Of a stretch of 64,000 bases of DNA, positions 35,199 through 44,739 are shown one piece after another. The notes beneath the pieces were generated by a model. It searched no databases. It was not told the DNA's origin and saw only the letters and a list, made by a program, of their open reading frames with translations. The translations under genes were made by a program, and so were the position numbers. The stretch's first letter is position 1. Every line of letters begins with the position of its first letter. The DNA lies in contig CALSTO010000001.1 in assembly GCA_943789295.1 (NCBI GenBank), positions 248,001 through 312,000 on the forward strand, in the 5' to 3' direction. The DNA is from MAG-121220-bin8 sp002700465. GTDB taxonomy: Bacteria > Bacteroidota > Bacteroidia > Flavobacteriales > Flavobacteriaceae.

Positions 35199-37808
35199 AT
35201 GGATATTTCTAAAAATTTTGATTCAAAAACTTTAGAATCTAAATGGTATGCATTTTGGATGGAAAACAATTATTTCAGTTCCGTTCCAAATAATAAAACC
35301 CCATATACTATCGTAATTCCTCCTCCGAATGTCACTGGTATATTACATATGGGTCATATGTTAAATAATACAATTCAAGATATTTTAATTAGAAAAGCTA
35401 GATTACAAGGATTTAATTCATGCTGGATTCCTGGTACTGATCATGCTTCAATTGCTACAGAGGCTAAGGTTGTAAATAAACTTAAATCACAAGGAATTAA
35501 TAAATCTGATTTGTCTAGAAATGAATTTTTGGAACATGCCTGGAACTGGACTGATGAACACGGTGGCTTGATTTTAGAACAGTTAAAAATATTAGGGTGT
35601 TCCTGCGATTGGGATAGAACTAAATTTACTTTAGACGATGATATGTCTGAGTCTGTTATTAAAGTTTTTGTTGATTTATACAATAAAGATTTAATATACA
35701 AAGGTTATAGAATGGTTAATTGGGATCCTGAAGCCATGACAACTCTTTCAAATGAGGAAGTTATTCACGAGGAGGTTAACAGTAAATTATTTTATATAAA
35801 CTATAAAATAGTAGGTTCTGAAGATTCAATAAGTGTAGCTACGACTAGACCAGAAACCATTTTTGGCGATACTGCTATTGCTATCAATCCTAGTGATGAG
35901 AGATACGCTCATTTGAAAGGTAAAAAAGTCATAATTCCTATAGTTAATAAAGAAATTCCTATCATTTTTGATAATTATGTTGAAATGGATTTTGGAACAG
36001 GATGTTTAAAAGTTACACCAGCTCACAGTGAAAACGATAAAATTATTGGTGATAAGCATAAATTAGAGGTTATAGATGTGTTTAATGATGATGCGACACT
36101 AAATAATTATGGATTACATTACAATGGGTTAGACAGATTTGTAGTAAGATCCAAAATTTCTAAAGAATTGGATCAAATAGGTGCTTTAATCAAAACAAAA
36201 AACCACCTTAATAAAGTTGGTAAATCTGAGAGAACAAAATGTATTATAGAACCAAAATTATCTGAACAGTGGTTCTTGAAAATGGAAAAAATTTCAAAAC
36301 CAGCACTTAAAGCAGTAATGGAAGACGAAGTAAAACTTTTTCCTAAAAAATTCAAAAACACTTACAAAAACTGGATGGAAAATGTTAGAGATTGGAATAT
36401 ATCTAGACAGCTGTGGTGGGGACATCAAATTCCGGTTTACTACTATGGGGATAACAAATCAGATTTTGTAGTTGCTGAAACTAAAGCCCAAGCTTTAACA
36501 GAAGCAATCATAAAAACTAAAAACTCTAATCTTAATTTAGATGATTTAGTTCAAGAAGAAGATGTTCTTGACACATGGTTTTCCTCATGGATTTGGCCAA
36601 TTTCTGTTTTGGACGGAATTAGAAATCCCGAAAATCCTGATTTCAAATATTATTATCCCACTAATGATTTAGTTACTGGTCCAGATATTTTATTTTTTTG
36701 GGTGGCTCGTATGATTGTTTCTGGCTTGGAATTTAAAGATACAAAACCTTTTAGTTCTGTTTATTTTACTGGTTTAGTAAGAGATAAACAAGGGCGAAAA
36801 ATGTCTAAGCAGTTAGGGAATTCCCCTGACGCTGTAAAGTTAATAAAAGATTTTGGTGCCGATAGTGTAAGAGTCGGGTTATTACTAAGTGCTCCTGCTG
36901 GAAATGACTTATTATTTGACGAATCGTTATGCCAACAAGGAAAGAATTTTTCTAATAAAGTATGGAATTCTTTTAGGTTACTAAGCTCTTGGACTGTTTC
37001 AGATAAAATTAACCAGAGTGAACATTCCAAAGCAGGTGTTGAATGGTTTGAAGAAAAATTTAACTTAAAATTAATTGAAATAGAAGATCATTTTGACAAG
37101 TATAGAATTTCTGATGCGTTAATGACAATTTATAAATTAGTTTGGGATGATTTATGTTCATGGTATTTGGAAATAGTTAAACCAGGTTTTGAAAAACCAA
37201 TAGATAGAACCACATATGCTCAAACAATTATTTTTTTTAAAAAATGTTTGACTATTATGCACCCGTTTATGCCTTTTATATCAGAAGAAATTTGGTCCAA
37301 AATAAAATCTGATTTAGAATCACCTTTAATAATTTCTGATTGGCCAAAATCTAAAAAAGTTAACAAGTCCATAATTAATGAATTTGAAAGTTTAACTGAA
37401 CTAATTAGTAGTATTAGAAAATATAGAAAAGAAAAAAGTGTTTCTTTCAAAGAAAATTTAATTTTATTTTCCAAAGTCTCTTTAAACAAAAAAGCAAATG
37501 CTATCTTATTAAAGTTAGCAAATACTGAAATAACAAATGATTTTTCTGAAATGCATGAAAACTCAAGTTCTTTTATCGTAGGAAGTAATGAATTTCATTT
37601 TAATAATAAAACAGATTTAATAGAGGATTTTTCAAAGATTCAACAAGATTTAGATTATAACTTAGGTTTTTTAAAGTCAATTAAAGCTAAACTTAGTAAT
37701 AAAAGGTTTGTTGATAATGCTCCAAAAAATGTAATAAACAACGAATTAAAGAAAGAAAAAGATACGCTTAGTAAAATTGAGATTTTAAAAAATAAATTAA
37801 ATAAATAA
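35199..37808 (+). CDS. valS: Valyl-tRNA synthetase
   Basis: An 869-residue class I synthetase. The HIGH-type motif is PPNVTGILHMGHML near residue 50 and the KMSKS motif is GRKMSKQLGNSPDAV near residue 533. Between them is the CP1 editing domain (VATTRPETIFGDTAIAIN, the GTGCLKVTPAHSEND threonine-rich site). A tRNA-binding helical domain and a C-terminal coiled-coil arm (from about 810) end the protein. The stop is only 1 base from the stop of psd on the other strand. Confidence 0.97.
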   Translation: MDISKNFDSKTLESKWYAFWMENNYFSSVPNNKTPYTIVIPPPNVTGILHMGHMLNNTIQDILIRKARLQGFNSCWIPGTDHASIATEAKVVNKLKSQGINKSDLSRNEFLEHAWNWTDEHGGLILEQLKILGCSCDWDRTKFTLDDDMSESVIKVFVDLYNKDLIYKGYRMVNWDPEAMTTLSNEEVIHEEVNSKLFYINYKIVGSEDSISVATTRPETIFGDTAIAINPSDERYAHLKGKKVIIPIVNKEIPIIFDNYVEMDFGTGCLKVTPAHSENDKIIGDKHKLEVIDVFNDDATLNNYGLHYNGLDRFVVRSKISKELDQIGALIKTKNHLNKVGKSERTKCIIEPKLSEQWFLKMEKISKPALKAVMEDEVKLFPKKFKNTYKNWMENVRDWNISRQLWWGHQIPVYYYGDNKSDFVVAETKAQALTEAIIKTKNSNLNLDDLVQEEDVLDTWFSSWIWPISVLDGIRNPENPDFKYYYPTNDLVTGPDILFFWVARMIVSGLEFKDTKPFSSVYFTGLVRDKQGRKMSKQLGNSPDAVKLIKDFGADSVRVGLLLSAPAGNDLLFDESLCQQGKNFSNKVWNSFRLLSSWTVSDKINQSEHSKAGVEWFEEKFNLKLIEIEDHFDKYRISDALMTIYKLVWDDLCSWYLEIVKPGFEKPIDRTTYAQTIIFFKKCLTIMHPFMPFISEEIWSKIKSDLESPLIISDWPKSKKVNKSIINEFESLTELISSIRKYRKEKSVSFKENLILFSKVSLNKKANAILLKLANTEITNDFSEMHENSSSFIVGSNEFHFNNKTDLIEDFSKIQQDLDYNLGFLKSIKAKLSNKRFVDNAPKNVINNELKKEKDTLSKIEILKNKLNK

Positions 37809-37809
37809 A

Positions 37810-38460
37810 TTACCTTTCTGCAATATTATCTTCCCCTCCTTTAACAATTTGATTTAAATCAACCCTTATTTTGGAATCTAGTGGAAGAAATAGATCAACT
37901 CTTGATCCAAATTTAATAAAGCCTGCATCATTACCTTGCACTACATCATCACCCACTTTCGCGTAGTTAACTATTCTTCTTGCTAGAGCACCAGCTATTT
38001 GTCGATATAGAACCTCTCCAAAATTAATATTATCGATCACTACTGTTGTTCGCTCGTTTTTTTCAGATGACTTTGGATGCCAAGCTACTAAATATTTTCC
38101 AGGATGATATTTGCTAAACTTTATAGTTCCGCTTGTGGCATATCTTGTTACATGAACATTTATTGGAGACATAAATATAGATATCTGTATTCTTTCGTCT
38201 TTAAAATATTCTTTTTCATATACCTTTTCAATTGCTACAACTTTTCCATCTACTGGTGATATAATTAATCCATCATTAGGGATGGTATTTCTTTTAGGGT
38301 TTCTAAAAAATTGAAGTATTAGTACCAGTGTAATGATTGTTACAATTCCAATTGATTTTATCACAAATTCATTGTCAATATAATTTGTTGATAATATATT
38401 TATTAAAGCAATGATAATAAATGAAACGGTAATGATTGTGTATCCTTCTTTATGAAACAT
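37810..38460 (-). CDS. psd: Phosphatidylserine decarboxylase (short, archaetidylserine type)
   Basis: A 216-residue pyruvoyl enzyme making phosphatidylethanolamine. Two N-terminal membrane helices are followed by the soluble domain with SPVDGKVVAIE and SIFMSPINVHVTR. Self-cleavage to give the pyruvoyl group should occur at the Gly-Ser of KFGSRVDLFLP, residues 185-186, instead of the LGST of longer enzymes. It overlaps cdsA by 11 bp and is the last gene of the ftsH - LUD - cdsA - psd run, so phospholipid precursor and product steps are co-expressed. Confidence 0.93.
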   Translation of the reverse strand: MFHKEGYTIITVSFIIIALINILSTNYIDNEFVIKSIGIVTIITLVLILQFFRNPKRNTIPNDGLIISPVDGKVVAIEKVYEKEYFKDERIQISIFMSPINVHVTRYATSGTIKFSKYHPGKYLVAWHPKSSEKNERTTVVIDNINFGEVLYRQIAGALARRIVNYAKVGDDVVQGNDAGFIKFGSRVDLFLPLDSKIRVDLNQIVKGGEDNIAER

Positions 38461-39289
38461 TTTTAAATATAATTAATGATAAATAAATAAATGGTGAAGC
38501 AAATATAATACTATCCATTCTATCGTAAAGTCCTCCATGACCTGGCAACCATTTTCCGCTATCTTTTACCCCAGCTTCTCTTTTAAATTGTGATTGTACA
38601 AGATCTCCAAGTGTTCCAAGACAACTGGTCAATATGCCTAAAGTTATCCATTCCGATAGACTAAGATCGAGATTTAAATATTTGAAAAATATTAATGAAA
38701 GTATAATGGAGAATATTAATCCGCCCAAAAATCCCTCAACACTTTTTTTTGGTGAAACTGTTTTGAAAAGAGGCCTTTTTCCAAAAGTCACTCCAAAGAC
38801 ATACGCCGCAGAATCTGAAACCCAAATCAATGCTAAAAAACTAAATACTAAATATGGATTATAAAAATCTCCAATATTTGGGATAGAACAAAAGAGTACT
38901 AGAGATCCAACAAGGTAAACGTGACCGATAAATCTATTTTTTAAAATCGAAAATGAAAAAAATTTATTTTTTAAAAGTGAAAACCCTAAAATAATATTAG
39001 TGAAAACAATTACAACTAAAAATATCATTTCAAATATTTGATTTTTTGATAGGATAAACAATGAAATATACAATGGAAACGTCATGTATAATATGAAATT
39101 TGATTTTCCTGAATCTCTAGATAAAAACTTGTGATTATATTTTGAAATTAATTTAATAAACTCGAAAACTAGAATTAAACTACAAATAAATCCAACTAGA
39201 TAAAACATGTATTCATTATAAAATAACGGTAGCAATATAACAATCGCATAAGCAGTGGCTGTAATCGATCTAGTATAAAATTCTTTCAT
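38450..39289 (-). CDS. cdsA: Phosphatidate cytidylyltransferase
   Basis: Makes CDP-diacylglycerol, the precursor of membrane phospholipids. The 279-residue protein has about seven transmembrane helices and the conserved C-terminal signature: WVSDSAAYVFGVTFGKRPLFKTVSPKKSVEG, LGDLVQSQFKREAGVKDSGKWLPGHGGLYDRMDSI. The start lies 2 bases after the LUD protein stop and its end overlaps psd by 11 bp, showing one polycistronic unit. Confidence 0.95.
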   Translation of the reverse strand: MKEFYTRSITATAYAIVILLPLFYNEYMFYLVGFICSLILVFEFIKLISKYNHKFLSRDSGKSNFILYMTFPLYISLFILSKNQIFEMIFLVVIVFTNIILGFSLLKNKFFSFSILKNRFIGHVYLVGSLVLFCSIPNIGDFYNPYLVFSFLALIWVSDSAAYVFGVTFGKRPLFKTVSPKKSVEGFLGGLIFSIILSLIFFKYLNLDLSLSEWITLGILTSCLGTLGDLVQSQFKREAGVKDSGKWLPGHGGLYDRMDSIIFASPFIYLSLIIFKNVS

Positions 39290-39291
39290 TA

Positions 39292-39903
39292 TTATAAGTC
39301 TTCTAAAAGAAGCAAATACAAGTTTTTAGCTGAGCTTCCATATGTAAGAAAATTAGTATCATCTTTTTCTTCACTGTTGAAGTTTTTGATAGTGGTTATA
39401 TTGGTTGGCAGGTTTTTTGGATATTTACTTTTAATACCATTTAAACCTAAGCTTAACGTTTCTGTAAATTGACTAATTTTTGCAAACACAATAAAATTTT
39501 TGGGTAGATCATTAACTTTATGAGACTTGATTTGTTCGGCACAAATTAATAAGCTACCATCAATTGCAACTAAAAATTCACAAGTAGTTAAAAAAAACTT
39601 TGAATTTAAATTAGTCTTTGATATTATTAGTTCAGATTTATTTGAAAATAAATTTTGAAGAGAATCATCATAACATAAAATCTCTACATCTTTCCAATTA
39701 TTTTCTTCTAATATTTTATTAAAAAAAACATCACATTCAGTCTTATTTTCACAGTAAAGAAACTTACCTCCGTTTTTGGTAAAATTATATGTAAAACGTT
39801 CTTCAATTGGATCTTGTTTTTCAGGCATATATTTGCCATTATCAGACTCTGTAGAAATAGATTCGGAGGATTTATTAAAAAAGGATTTGATGAATTTTTT
39901 CAA
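39292..39903 (-). CDS. LUD-domain protein (LutC/YkgG-like)
   Basis: A 203-residue protein with the LUD (LUtilization/DUF162) fold also found in LutC and LutB. The conserved N-terminal KKFIKSFFNK is followed after a Ser/Glu-rich linker by ERFTYNFTKNGGKFLYCENK, the opening of the LUD domain. Unlike LutC it is not next to lutA or lutB. In Bacteroidota this gene is regularly between ftsH and cdsA, and its role there is unknown. Start is TTG at 39903; an upstream stop in the frame rules out a longer version, and the next ATG (residue 26) would remove the conserved N-terminus. Confidence 0.8.
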   Translation of the reverse strand: MKKFIKSFFNKSSESISTESDNGKYMPEKQDPIEERFTYNFTKNGGKFLYCENKTECDVFFNKILEENNWKDVEILCYDDSLQNLFSNKSELIISKTNLNSKFFLTTCEFLVAIDGSLLICAEQIKSHKVNDLPKNFIVFAKISQFTETLSLGLNGIKSKYPKNLPTNITTIKNFNSEEKDDTNFLTYGSSAKNLYLLLLEDL

Positions 39904-39976
39904 AAAGTTTTTTTAAACAGTCATAAAGATAAAAAAACTTGTTGTTACAATGCTAAATGTTAATAATTATAGATAA

Positions 39977-41905
39977 TTATTTTTTTGGTAAATTTTTTAA
40001 ATTAAAAGGTCTTTCACCATAAATTCTAACTAAGTCTTCTTTGAAAATGACTTCTTTATCGAGCAAAAAATCTGCAAGTTCAATTAATTTTTTCTTATGT
40101 TTTTTAAGTAATTTAATTGCTCTTTGATATTGAGTTTCTATAATATTAGAAATTTCTTTATCGATAATTTGAGCTGTTACATCACTGTAAGGTTTTGTAA
40201 AACCATAGTCATTTTGACCACTTGAATCATAATATGTTAGATTTCCAATTTTATCATTTAATCCATAAACAGTAACCATAGATCTAGCTTGTTTAGTTAC
40301 TTTTTCAAGATCACTTAATGCACCTGTTGAAATATTATTAAACATTACTTTCTCAGCGGCTCGACCACCAAGAGCAGCACACATTTCGTCTAAAATTTGT
40401 TCTGGTTTAACAATTTGTCTTTCTTCAGGCAAATACCAAGCGGCTCCTAAAGATTGACCTCTGGGTACAATTGTAACTTTAACAAGAGGAGCAGCATGTT
40501 CTAAAAACCAACTTACTGTAGCATGTCCTGCCTCATGAAATGCTATAGTTTTCTTTTCATTTTCTGTAATTATTTTATTCTTTTTTTCAAGTCCTCCAAC
40601 AATTCTATCTACAGCATCTAGAAAATCTTGCTTATTAACTGATTTTTTAGATTTTCTAGCAGCAATTAATGCAGCTTCGTTACAAACATTTGCAATATCA
40701 GCTCCCGAAAATCCTGGTGTTTGTTTTGCTAAAAAATCAGTATCTAGTGATTTTATAGTTTTTATTGGTTTTAAGTGAACTGCAAAAATTTCTTTTCTTT
40801 CTCTAACATCTGGAAGATCAACATAGATTTGTCTGTCAAACCTTCCAGCTCTCATCAAAGCCTTATCTAAAACGTCTGCACGGTTTGTAGCTGCTATCAC
40901 AATAACATTAGTATTGGTTCCAAATCCATCCATTTCCGTTAAAAGTTGATTTAATGTATTTTCTCTTTCATCATTTCCTCCGTTCATATTACTTTTTCCT
41001 CTTGCTCTTCCAATAGCATCAATTTCATCAATAAATATAATTGCGGGTGATTTTTCTTTTGCTTGCTTGAAAAGATCCCTAACCCTCGAAGCTCCAACTC
41101 CAACAAACATTTCTACGAAATCTGATCCTGAAAGTGAAAAAAATGGAACTTTAGCTTCACCAGCTACGGCTTTTGCAAGAAGAGTTTTTCCTGTTCCTGG
41201 CAGACCAACTAAAAGTGCTCCTTTTGGAATTTTTCCTCCAAGTTTAGTGTATTTTGTAGGGTTTTTTAAAAAATCAACTATTTCTTGAACTTCTTCTTTT
41301 GCACCTTCTAATCCTGCTACATCTTTAAATGTAATTTTAATATCACTTTTTTGATCAAATAATTTTGCTTTAGATTTTCCAATGCTGAAAATTTGAGATC
41401 CAGCACCTCCACCACCTCCAGACATTCTTTTCATAAAAAATATCCATAGTCCAATTAATATGAATAAAGGTAAAAATCCAATTAATACATCAAACCATTT
41501 GTTTTCGATTGTTTTAAAGTTATAACTAAACTGAATACCTTTTTGCTCAGCTTGCTCAAGTTTATTTTGAAAAAGTTCTAAATTTCCAATTTCAAAAATA
41601 TAATGAGGACCATTTATGTTTTTTTGACCTAAAAAATTAACTGAATTTGCATTTTTATGATCCGGACTATTTAAAGCATCTCTTTGGAGGGTAACTTGCG
41701 CTAAATTTTTATTTACCACAGTAACTTCTTTAATTTCACCTTTGTTTAAAAATCTTTCAAAACTTGAAATATTAATATTTTTAGATGCTGTTGTAGTATT
41801 GTCTCCACCAACAAAATATGTGCTGGCAAAAAACAATATTATTAAACCATAAATCCAATATGAACTTAATTTAGGTTTTTTGTTAGGCTGTTTCGTATTC
41901 TTCAT
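39977..41905 (-). CDS. ftsH: ATP-dependent zinc metalloprotease FtsH
   Basis: A membrane-bound AAA protease that degrades damaged and short-lived membrane and cytosolic proteins. The start ATG at 41905 is preferred over one 18 bases upstream, which would overlap rsfS. About 642 residues: a first TM helix, the periplasmic domain, a second TM followed by RMSGGGGGAGS, the AAA Walker A (VGLPGTGKTLL, near residue 230), Walker B (IIFIDEIDAIG), the SRH region and the zinc site FHEAGHA at about 455. It starts 1 base after the rsfS stop. Confidence 0.97.
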   Translation of the reverse strand: MKNTKQPNKKPKLSSYWIYGLIILFFASTYFVGGDNTTTASKNINISSFERFLNKGEIKEVTVVNKNLAQVTLQRDALNSPDHKNANSVNFLGQKNINGPHYIFEIGNLELFQNKLEQAEQKGIQFSYNFKTIENKWFDVLIGFLPLFILIGLWIFFMKRMSGGGGGAGSQIFSIGKSKAKLFDQKSDIKITFKDVAGLEGAKEEVQEIVDFLKNPTKYTKLGGKIPKGALLVGLPGTGKTLLAKAVAGEAKVPFFSLSGSDFVEMFVGVGASRVRDLFKQAKEKSPAIIFIDEIDAIGRARGKSNMNGGNDERENTLNQLLTEMDGFGTNTNVIVIAATNRADVLDKALMRAGRFDRQIYVDLPDVRERKEIFAVHLKPIKTIKSLDTDFLAKQTPGFSGADIANVCNEAALIAARKSKKSVNKQDFLDAVDRIVGGLEKKNKIITENEKKTIAFHEAGHATVSWFLEHAAPLVKVTIVPRGQSLGAAWYLPEERQIVKPEQILDEMCAALGGRAAEKVMFNNISTGALSDLEKVTKQARSMVTVYGLNDKIGNLTYYDSSGQNDYGFTKPYSDVTAQIIDKEISNIIETQYQRAIKLLKKHKKKLIELADFLLDKEVIFKEDLVRIYGERPFNLKNLPKK

Positions 41906-41906
41906 T

Positions 41907-42263
41907 TTAATATTTTGTTTCAACTAGGGTTGATTTTGCATCTTCCCATAATTCTTCAATGTTATAATATTCTCTAGTTTCTTTATTAAAAATGTGAATT
42001 ACCACATCTACATAATCCATTAAAACCCATTTACAATTTTCAAGCCCTTCAATGTGCCAAGGCTTTTCTGATAATTCTTTGCTAACACATTTTTTTATTG
42101 AGCTTGTTATCGCATTGACTTGAGTGGAAGAGCTTCCAGTGCATATAACAAAATACTTACATGCAACATTTTCAATTGTTCTTAAGTCAAGGATATTAAT
42201 TTTTTCACCTTTAACATGTTCAATTCCTTCAATTACATTTGATATTAAATTATCTGTATTCAA
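41907..42263 (-). CDS. rsfS: Ribosomal silencing factor RsfS
   Basis: Binds ribosomal protein uL14 and prevents subunit joining when nutrients are short. The 118-residue sequence has the family core INILDLRTIENVACKYFVICTGSSSTQVNAI and a C-terminal VLMDYVDVVIHIF. The start is TTG at 42263; no ATG is available before an in-frame stop. The TTG sits inside a TAAATTTG -7-like element, so the element may be fortuitous or the mRNA leaderless. It is divergent from birA over 75 bp and upstream of ftsH by 1 base. Confidence 0.92.
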   Translation of the reverse strand: MNTDNLISNVIEGIEHVKGEKINILDLRTIENVACKYFVICTGSSSTQVNAITSSIKKCVSKELSEKPWHIEGLENCKWVLMDYVDVVIHIFNKETREYYNIEELWEDAKSTLVETKY

Positions 42264-42338
42264 ATTTATATTTATTAGGTGTAAATTTAGGATATTTAAT
42301 TCTACTACTTTAGTTTTAATAAATATATAAATTACACT

Positions 42339-43088
42339 GTGAATATAATCAAACTTAGTGCCATTGACTCTACAAATGAATATTTAAAAATAAATTTTTT
42401 AGATACAATCAAAAATGATATTCAAATTGCATACACATTTAATCAAACTAAAGGTAAAGGTCAAAGGGGGAATTCATGGATTAGTGAGCCAGATAAGAAT
42501 TTAGCTTTTTCTGTTTTATTTGTACCAAATAATTTAAAAATACAAAATCAATTTTTTATAAATATTATTTTTTCATTATTCATTTTTAATACTTTAAAAT
42601 CATTAAAAATTCCTGACATAAAAATTAAGTGGCCTAACGACATTATGTCAGGGAATAAAAAGATATGTGGAATTCTAAATGAACTAAAAGTAAAAGGAAA
42701 TAAAATAGAAAAAATAATAATTGGATTTGGATTAAATATTAATCAGGAAAATTTTGAAAATTTACCTAATGCAAGCTCACTAAAAATATTAAATGGAACA
42801 AATTATGATTTAAATCATTTGACGATGCTTTTTATTCAAAATTTAAAAAAATATAATTACTTAGATTTTTTAATTAATCCAGAATCGAAAAACGATATTG
42901 ACAACTTCTTTTCTTTGTACAATAAAAACCTTTATGGACTTAATAAATCCTTTAAGTTTAAAGATTCAAAAAATAATTGTTTTTTTGGAAAAATTTATAA
43001 TGTTGATAAAGAAGGTTTACTAAAGATTAAAAAAAACGATGATAGTTTCGAATACTTTAATTTTCATGAAATTAAAATGATATATTAA
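42339..43088 (+). CDS. birA: Biotin-[acetyl-CoA-carboxylase] ligase
   Basis: Attaches biotin to the carboxylase carrier protein. A GTG at 42339 gives 249 residues beginning MNIIKLSAIDSTNEYLKI, as expected of the catalytic domain alone, so there is no N-terminal DNA-binding regulatory domain. The biotin-binding GRGKGQRGNSWIS-like loop is here KGKGQRGNSWISEP, and KIKWPNDIMSGNKKICGIL holds the catalytic lysine. Three bases separate it from the DedA-like gene. It is divergent from rsfS. Confidence 0.92.
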   Translation: MNIIKLSAIDSTNEYLKINFLDTIKNDIQIAYTFNQTKGKGQRGNSWISEPDKNLAFSVLFVPNNLKIQNQFFINIIFSLFIFNTLKSLKIPDIKIKWPNDIMSGNKKICGILNELKVKGNKIEKIIIGFGLNINQENFENLPNASSLKILNGTNYDLNHLTMLFIQNLKKYNYLDFLINPESKNDIDNFFSLYNKNLYGLNKSFKFKDSKNNCFFGKIYNVDKEGLLKIKKNDDSFEYFNFHEIKMIY

Positions 43089-43091
43089 AAT

Positions 43092-43541
43092 ATGGAATCA
43101 TTTGTTGAATGGGGTTATTTGGGGTTGTTTTTATCTAGTTTTTTAGGTGCTACAATTATTCCGTTAAGTTCTGAAATTGTTTTAAGCCTATTGTTAACTC
43201 AAGGTTTTGATCTTAATTTAAGTATAATAATCGCCACAATTGGAAATTGGCTTGGTGGCTTAAGCAGTTATTACTTAGGAAGTTTAGGAAAGTGGGATTT
43301 TGTAGAAAAATACTTTCGTATTAAAAAAGAAAAAATTACTCGTTTTAAAATTAAGATTGATAAGTGGGGAAGCATTTATGCATTTCTATGTTGTTTACCT
43401 TTTGTTGGTGATCCCATAGCAATTAGTTTAGGGTTTTTTAAAATAAACTTATTAAAGGTTTCTGCTTGGATGTTCATTGGAAAACTAGTAAAGTATATTC
43501 TTTGGACTGTAATTACTGTGTGGGGAATTTCAATTTTTTAA
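43092..43541 (+). CDS. Small DedA/YqaA-family membrane protein
   Basis: A 149-residue membrane protein of the SNARE-associated/VTT (DedA) superfamily, YqaA type. There are about four hydrophobic segments; GYLGLFLSSFLGATIIPLSSE and a central glycine-rich helix, IGNWLGGLSSYYLG, then FLCCLPFVGDPIAISLGFFK, the conserved polar motif. Related proteins are implicated in lipid carrier (undecaprenyl phosphate) translocation. It follows birA after 3 bases and overlaps the converging SDR gene by 12 bp. Confidence 0.82.
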   Translation: MESFVEWGYLGLFLSSFLGATIIPLSSEIVLSLLLTQGFDLNLSIIIATIGNWLGGLSSYYLGSLGKWDFVEKYFRIKKEKITRFKIKIDKWGSIYAFLCCLPFVGDPIAISLGFFKINLLKVSAWMFIGKLVKYILWTVITVWGISIF

Positions 43542-44333
43542 CTCTTCGTACCTTCCAGGAGCCAAAATACCAGATAAAAAATCAAAAATAAATTGTGGAA
43601 CAATTTTAATTAAAAACACTACTAATTTCCAAGTTTTTGTTGGCACAACAATTTTTTTTCCTTTTAACATTCCAATTACTCCTTCCTCTGCAATCCTATA
43701 TGCAGATTTTTTTAAAAATTTAGGAACACTATCCATCTCATCTTGAACTCCACTTGCAGTATGAAAGTTAGTAACTGTATATCCAGGGCATAGCGCAGTG
43801 GATGTTATCCCTTTTGAGTTGTAATTTATATTCAAAGCCTCGCTGAATCGGTTCATGAAAGTTTTAAGTGGACCATACATAACTTGAATTGCTGCTGGTG
43901 GAGCAAATGCAGCAACTGATGAAACAATCATTATTTTTCCACTATTATTTTTGATCATATTTCGCACAAAAAGTTTTGTCAAAGAAATTACAGAGGTTCC
44001 TAAAACTCTTATACAATTTTCTTCGTCCTCAACTGAATTTTTTTCAAAAGCGTCTGGAAGTGCGTATCCAGCATTGTTAACTAGAATATCAACTTGATAA
44101 TTTTTAGATTCACAAAAATTATAAATATTTTGTGGACCTTGTTTGTCAGCTAAATCACAAGAAAAACAGGCAGTTTCAACTCCATAATTAGAATTAATTT
44201 CTTTTGAAATTGATTTTAATTTATTTTCGGATCGAGCAGTTAAAATTATATTAAAACCTCTTTTAGCCAAAGAATAACATATTTGTAAACCAATTCCTGA
44301 ACTTGCTCCAGTAACTAATGCAAATTTTTTCAT
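43530..44333 (-). CDS. Short-chain dehydrogenase/reductase (SDR)
   Basis: A 267-residue classical SDR. NAD(P) binding GASSGIGLQI, the NNAG motif (LVNNAGYALP), the catalytic Ser in VSSVAAF and the catalytic YGPLK (YxxxK) are all present, and the Arg/Ser after the first strand favours NADP. Substrate not deducible. It is the last gene of a minus-strand run pyrE - SRPBCC - SDR; its ATG shares one base with the upstream stop (TAATG). It overlaps the DedA-like gene by 12 bp at the 3' end. Confidence 0.9.
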   Translation of the reverse strand: MKKFALVTGASSGIGLQICYSLAKRGFNIILTARSENKLKSISKEINSNYGVETACFSCDLADKQGPQNIYNFCESKNYQVDILVNNAGYALPDAFEKNSVEDEENCIRVLGTSVISLTKLFVRNMIKNNSGKIMIVSSVAAFAPPAAIQVMYGPLKTFMNRFSEALNINYNSKGITSTALCPGYTVTNFHTASGVQDEMDSVPKFLKKSAYRIAEEGVIGMLKGKKIVVPTKTWKLVVFLIKIVPQFIFDFLSGILAPGRYEELKN

Positions 44334-44728
44334 TAAACTAATCTTGAAATATTATTTGATAAATCATTTATAAATGATTGTAACGGACTTTTAACCATCA
44401 TTTGAATCATTGGATTTAAATCTCCGTTAAATTCTAGTTCAAAGTTACAGCTGTCATTATCTATTTTTTGAATATTTGCAGTCAATGAAAAAATAATTTT
44501 AGACTCACTAGATTTCATTACTATTTTTGACGGTGAATTTCTCTCATCAATTATTAATTTTATAGCAGGCATTCCTTTTAAAGAAAAAATTAAAGTCTCG
44601 TTGTCTATAATTTCAAATTTAGAAATGTTTTCTGGCATTATTTTTTTAAAATTTTCAATTGCAGTTAATTTTTCAAATAATTGATTGTCTGAAATATTAA
44701 CGCTATTTATTGTACTATTTAATTTCAT
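44333..44728 (-). CDS. SRPBCC-fold small protein
   Basis: A 131-residue protein with the START/SRPBCC-type alpha-beta fold: TINSVNISDNQLFEKLTAIEN opens with the expected beta strand and helix, and the final helix reads MIQMMVKSPLQSFINDLSNNIS. It has no signal peptide. The function is unknown; such proteins bind hydrophobic ligands. It lies between pyrE (11 bases upstream) and the SDR gene, a cluster I have seen in flavobacterial genomes, but its link to pyrimidine synthesis is only positional. Confidence 0.75.
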   Translation of the reverse strand: MKLNSTINSVNISDNQLFEKLTAIENFKKIMPENISKFEIIDNETLIFSLKGMPAIKLIIDERNSPSKIVMKSSESKIIFSLTANIQKIDNDSCNFELEFNGDLNPMIQMMVKSPLQSFINDLSNNISRLV

Positions 44729-44739
44729 GATTTATTATT

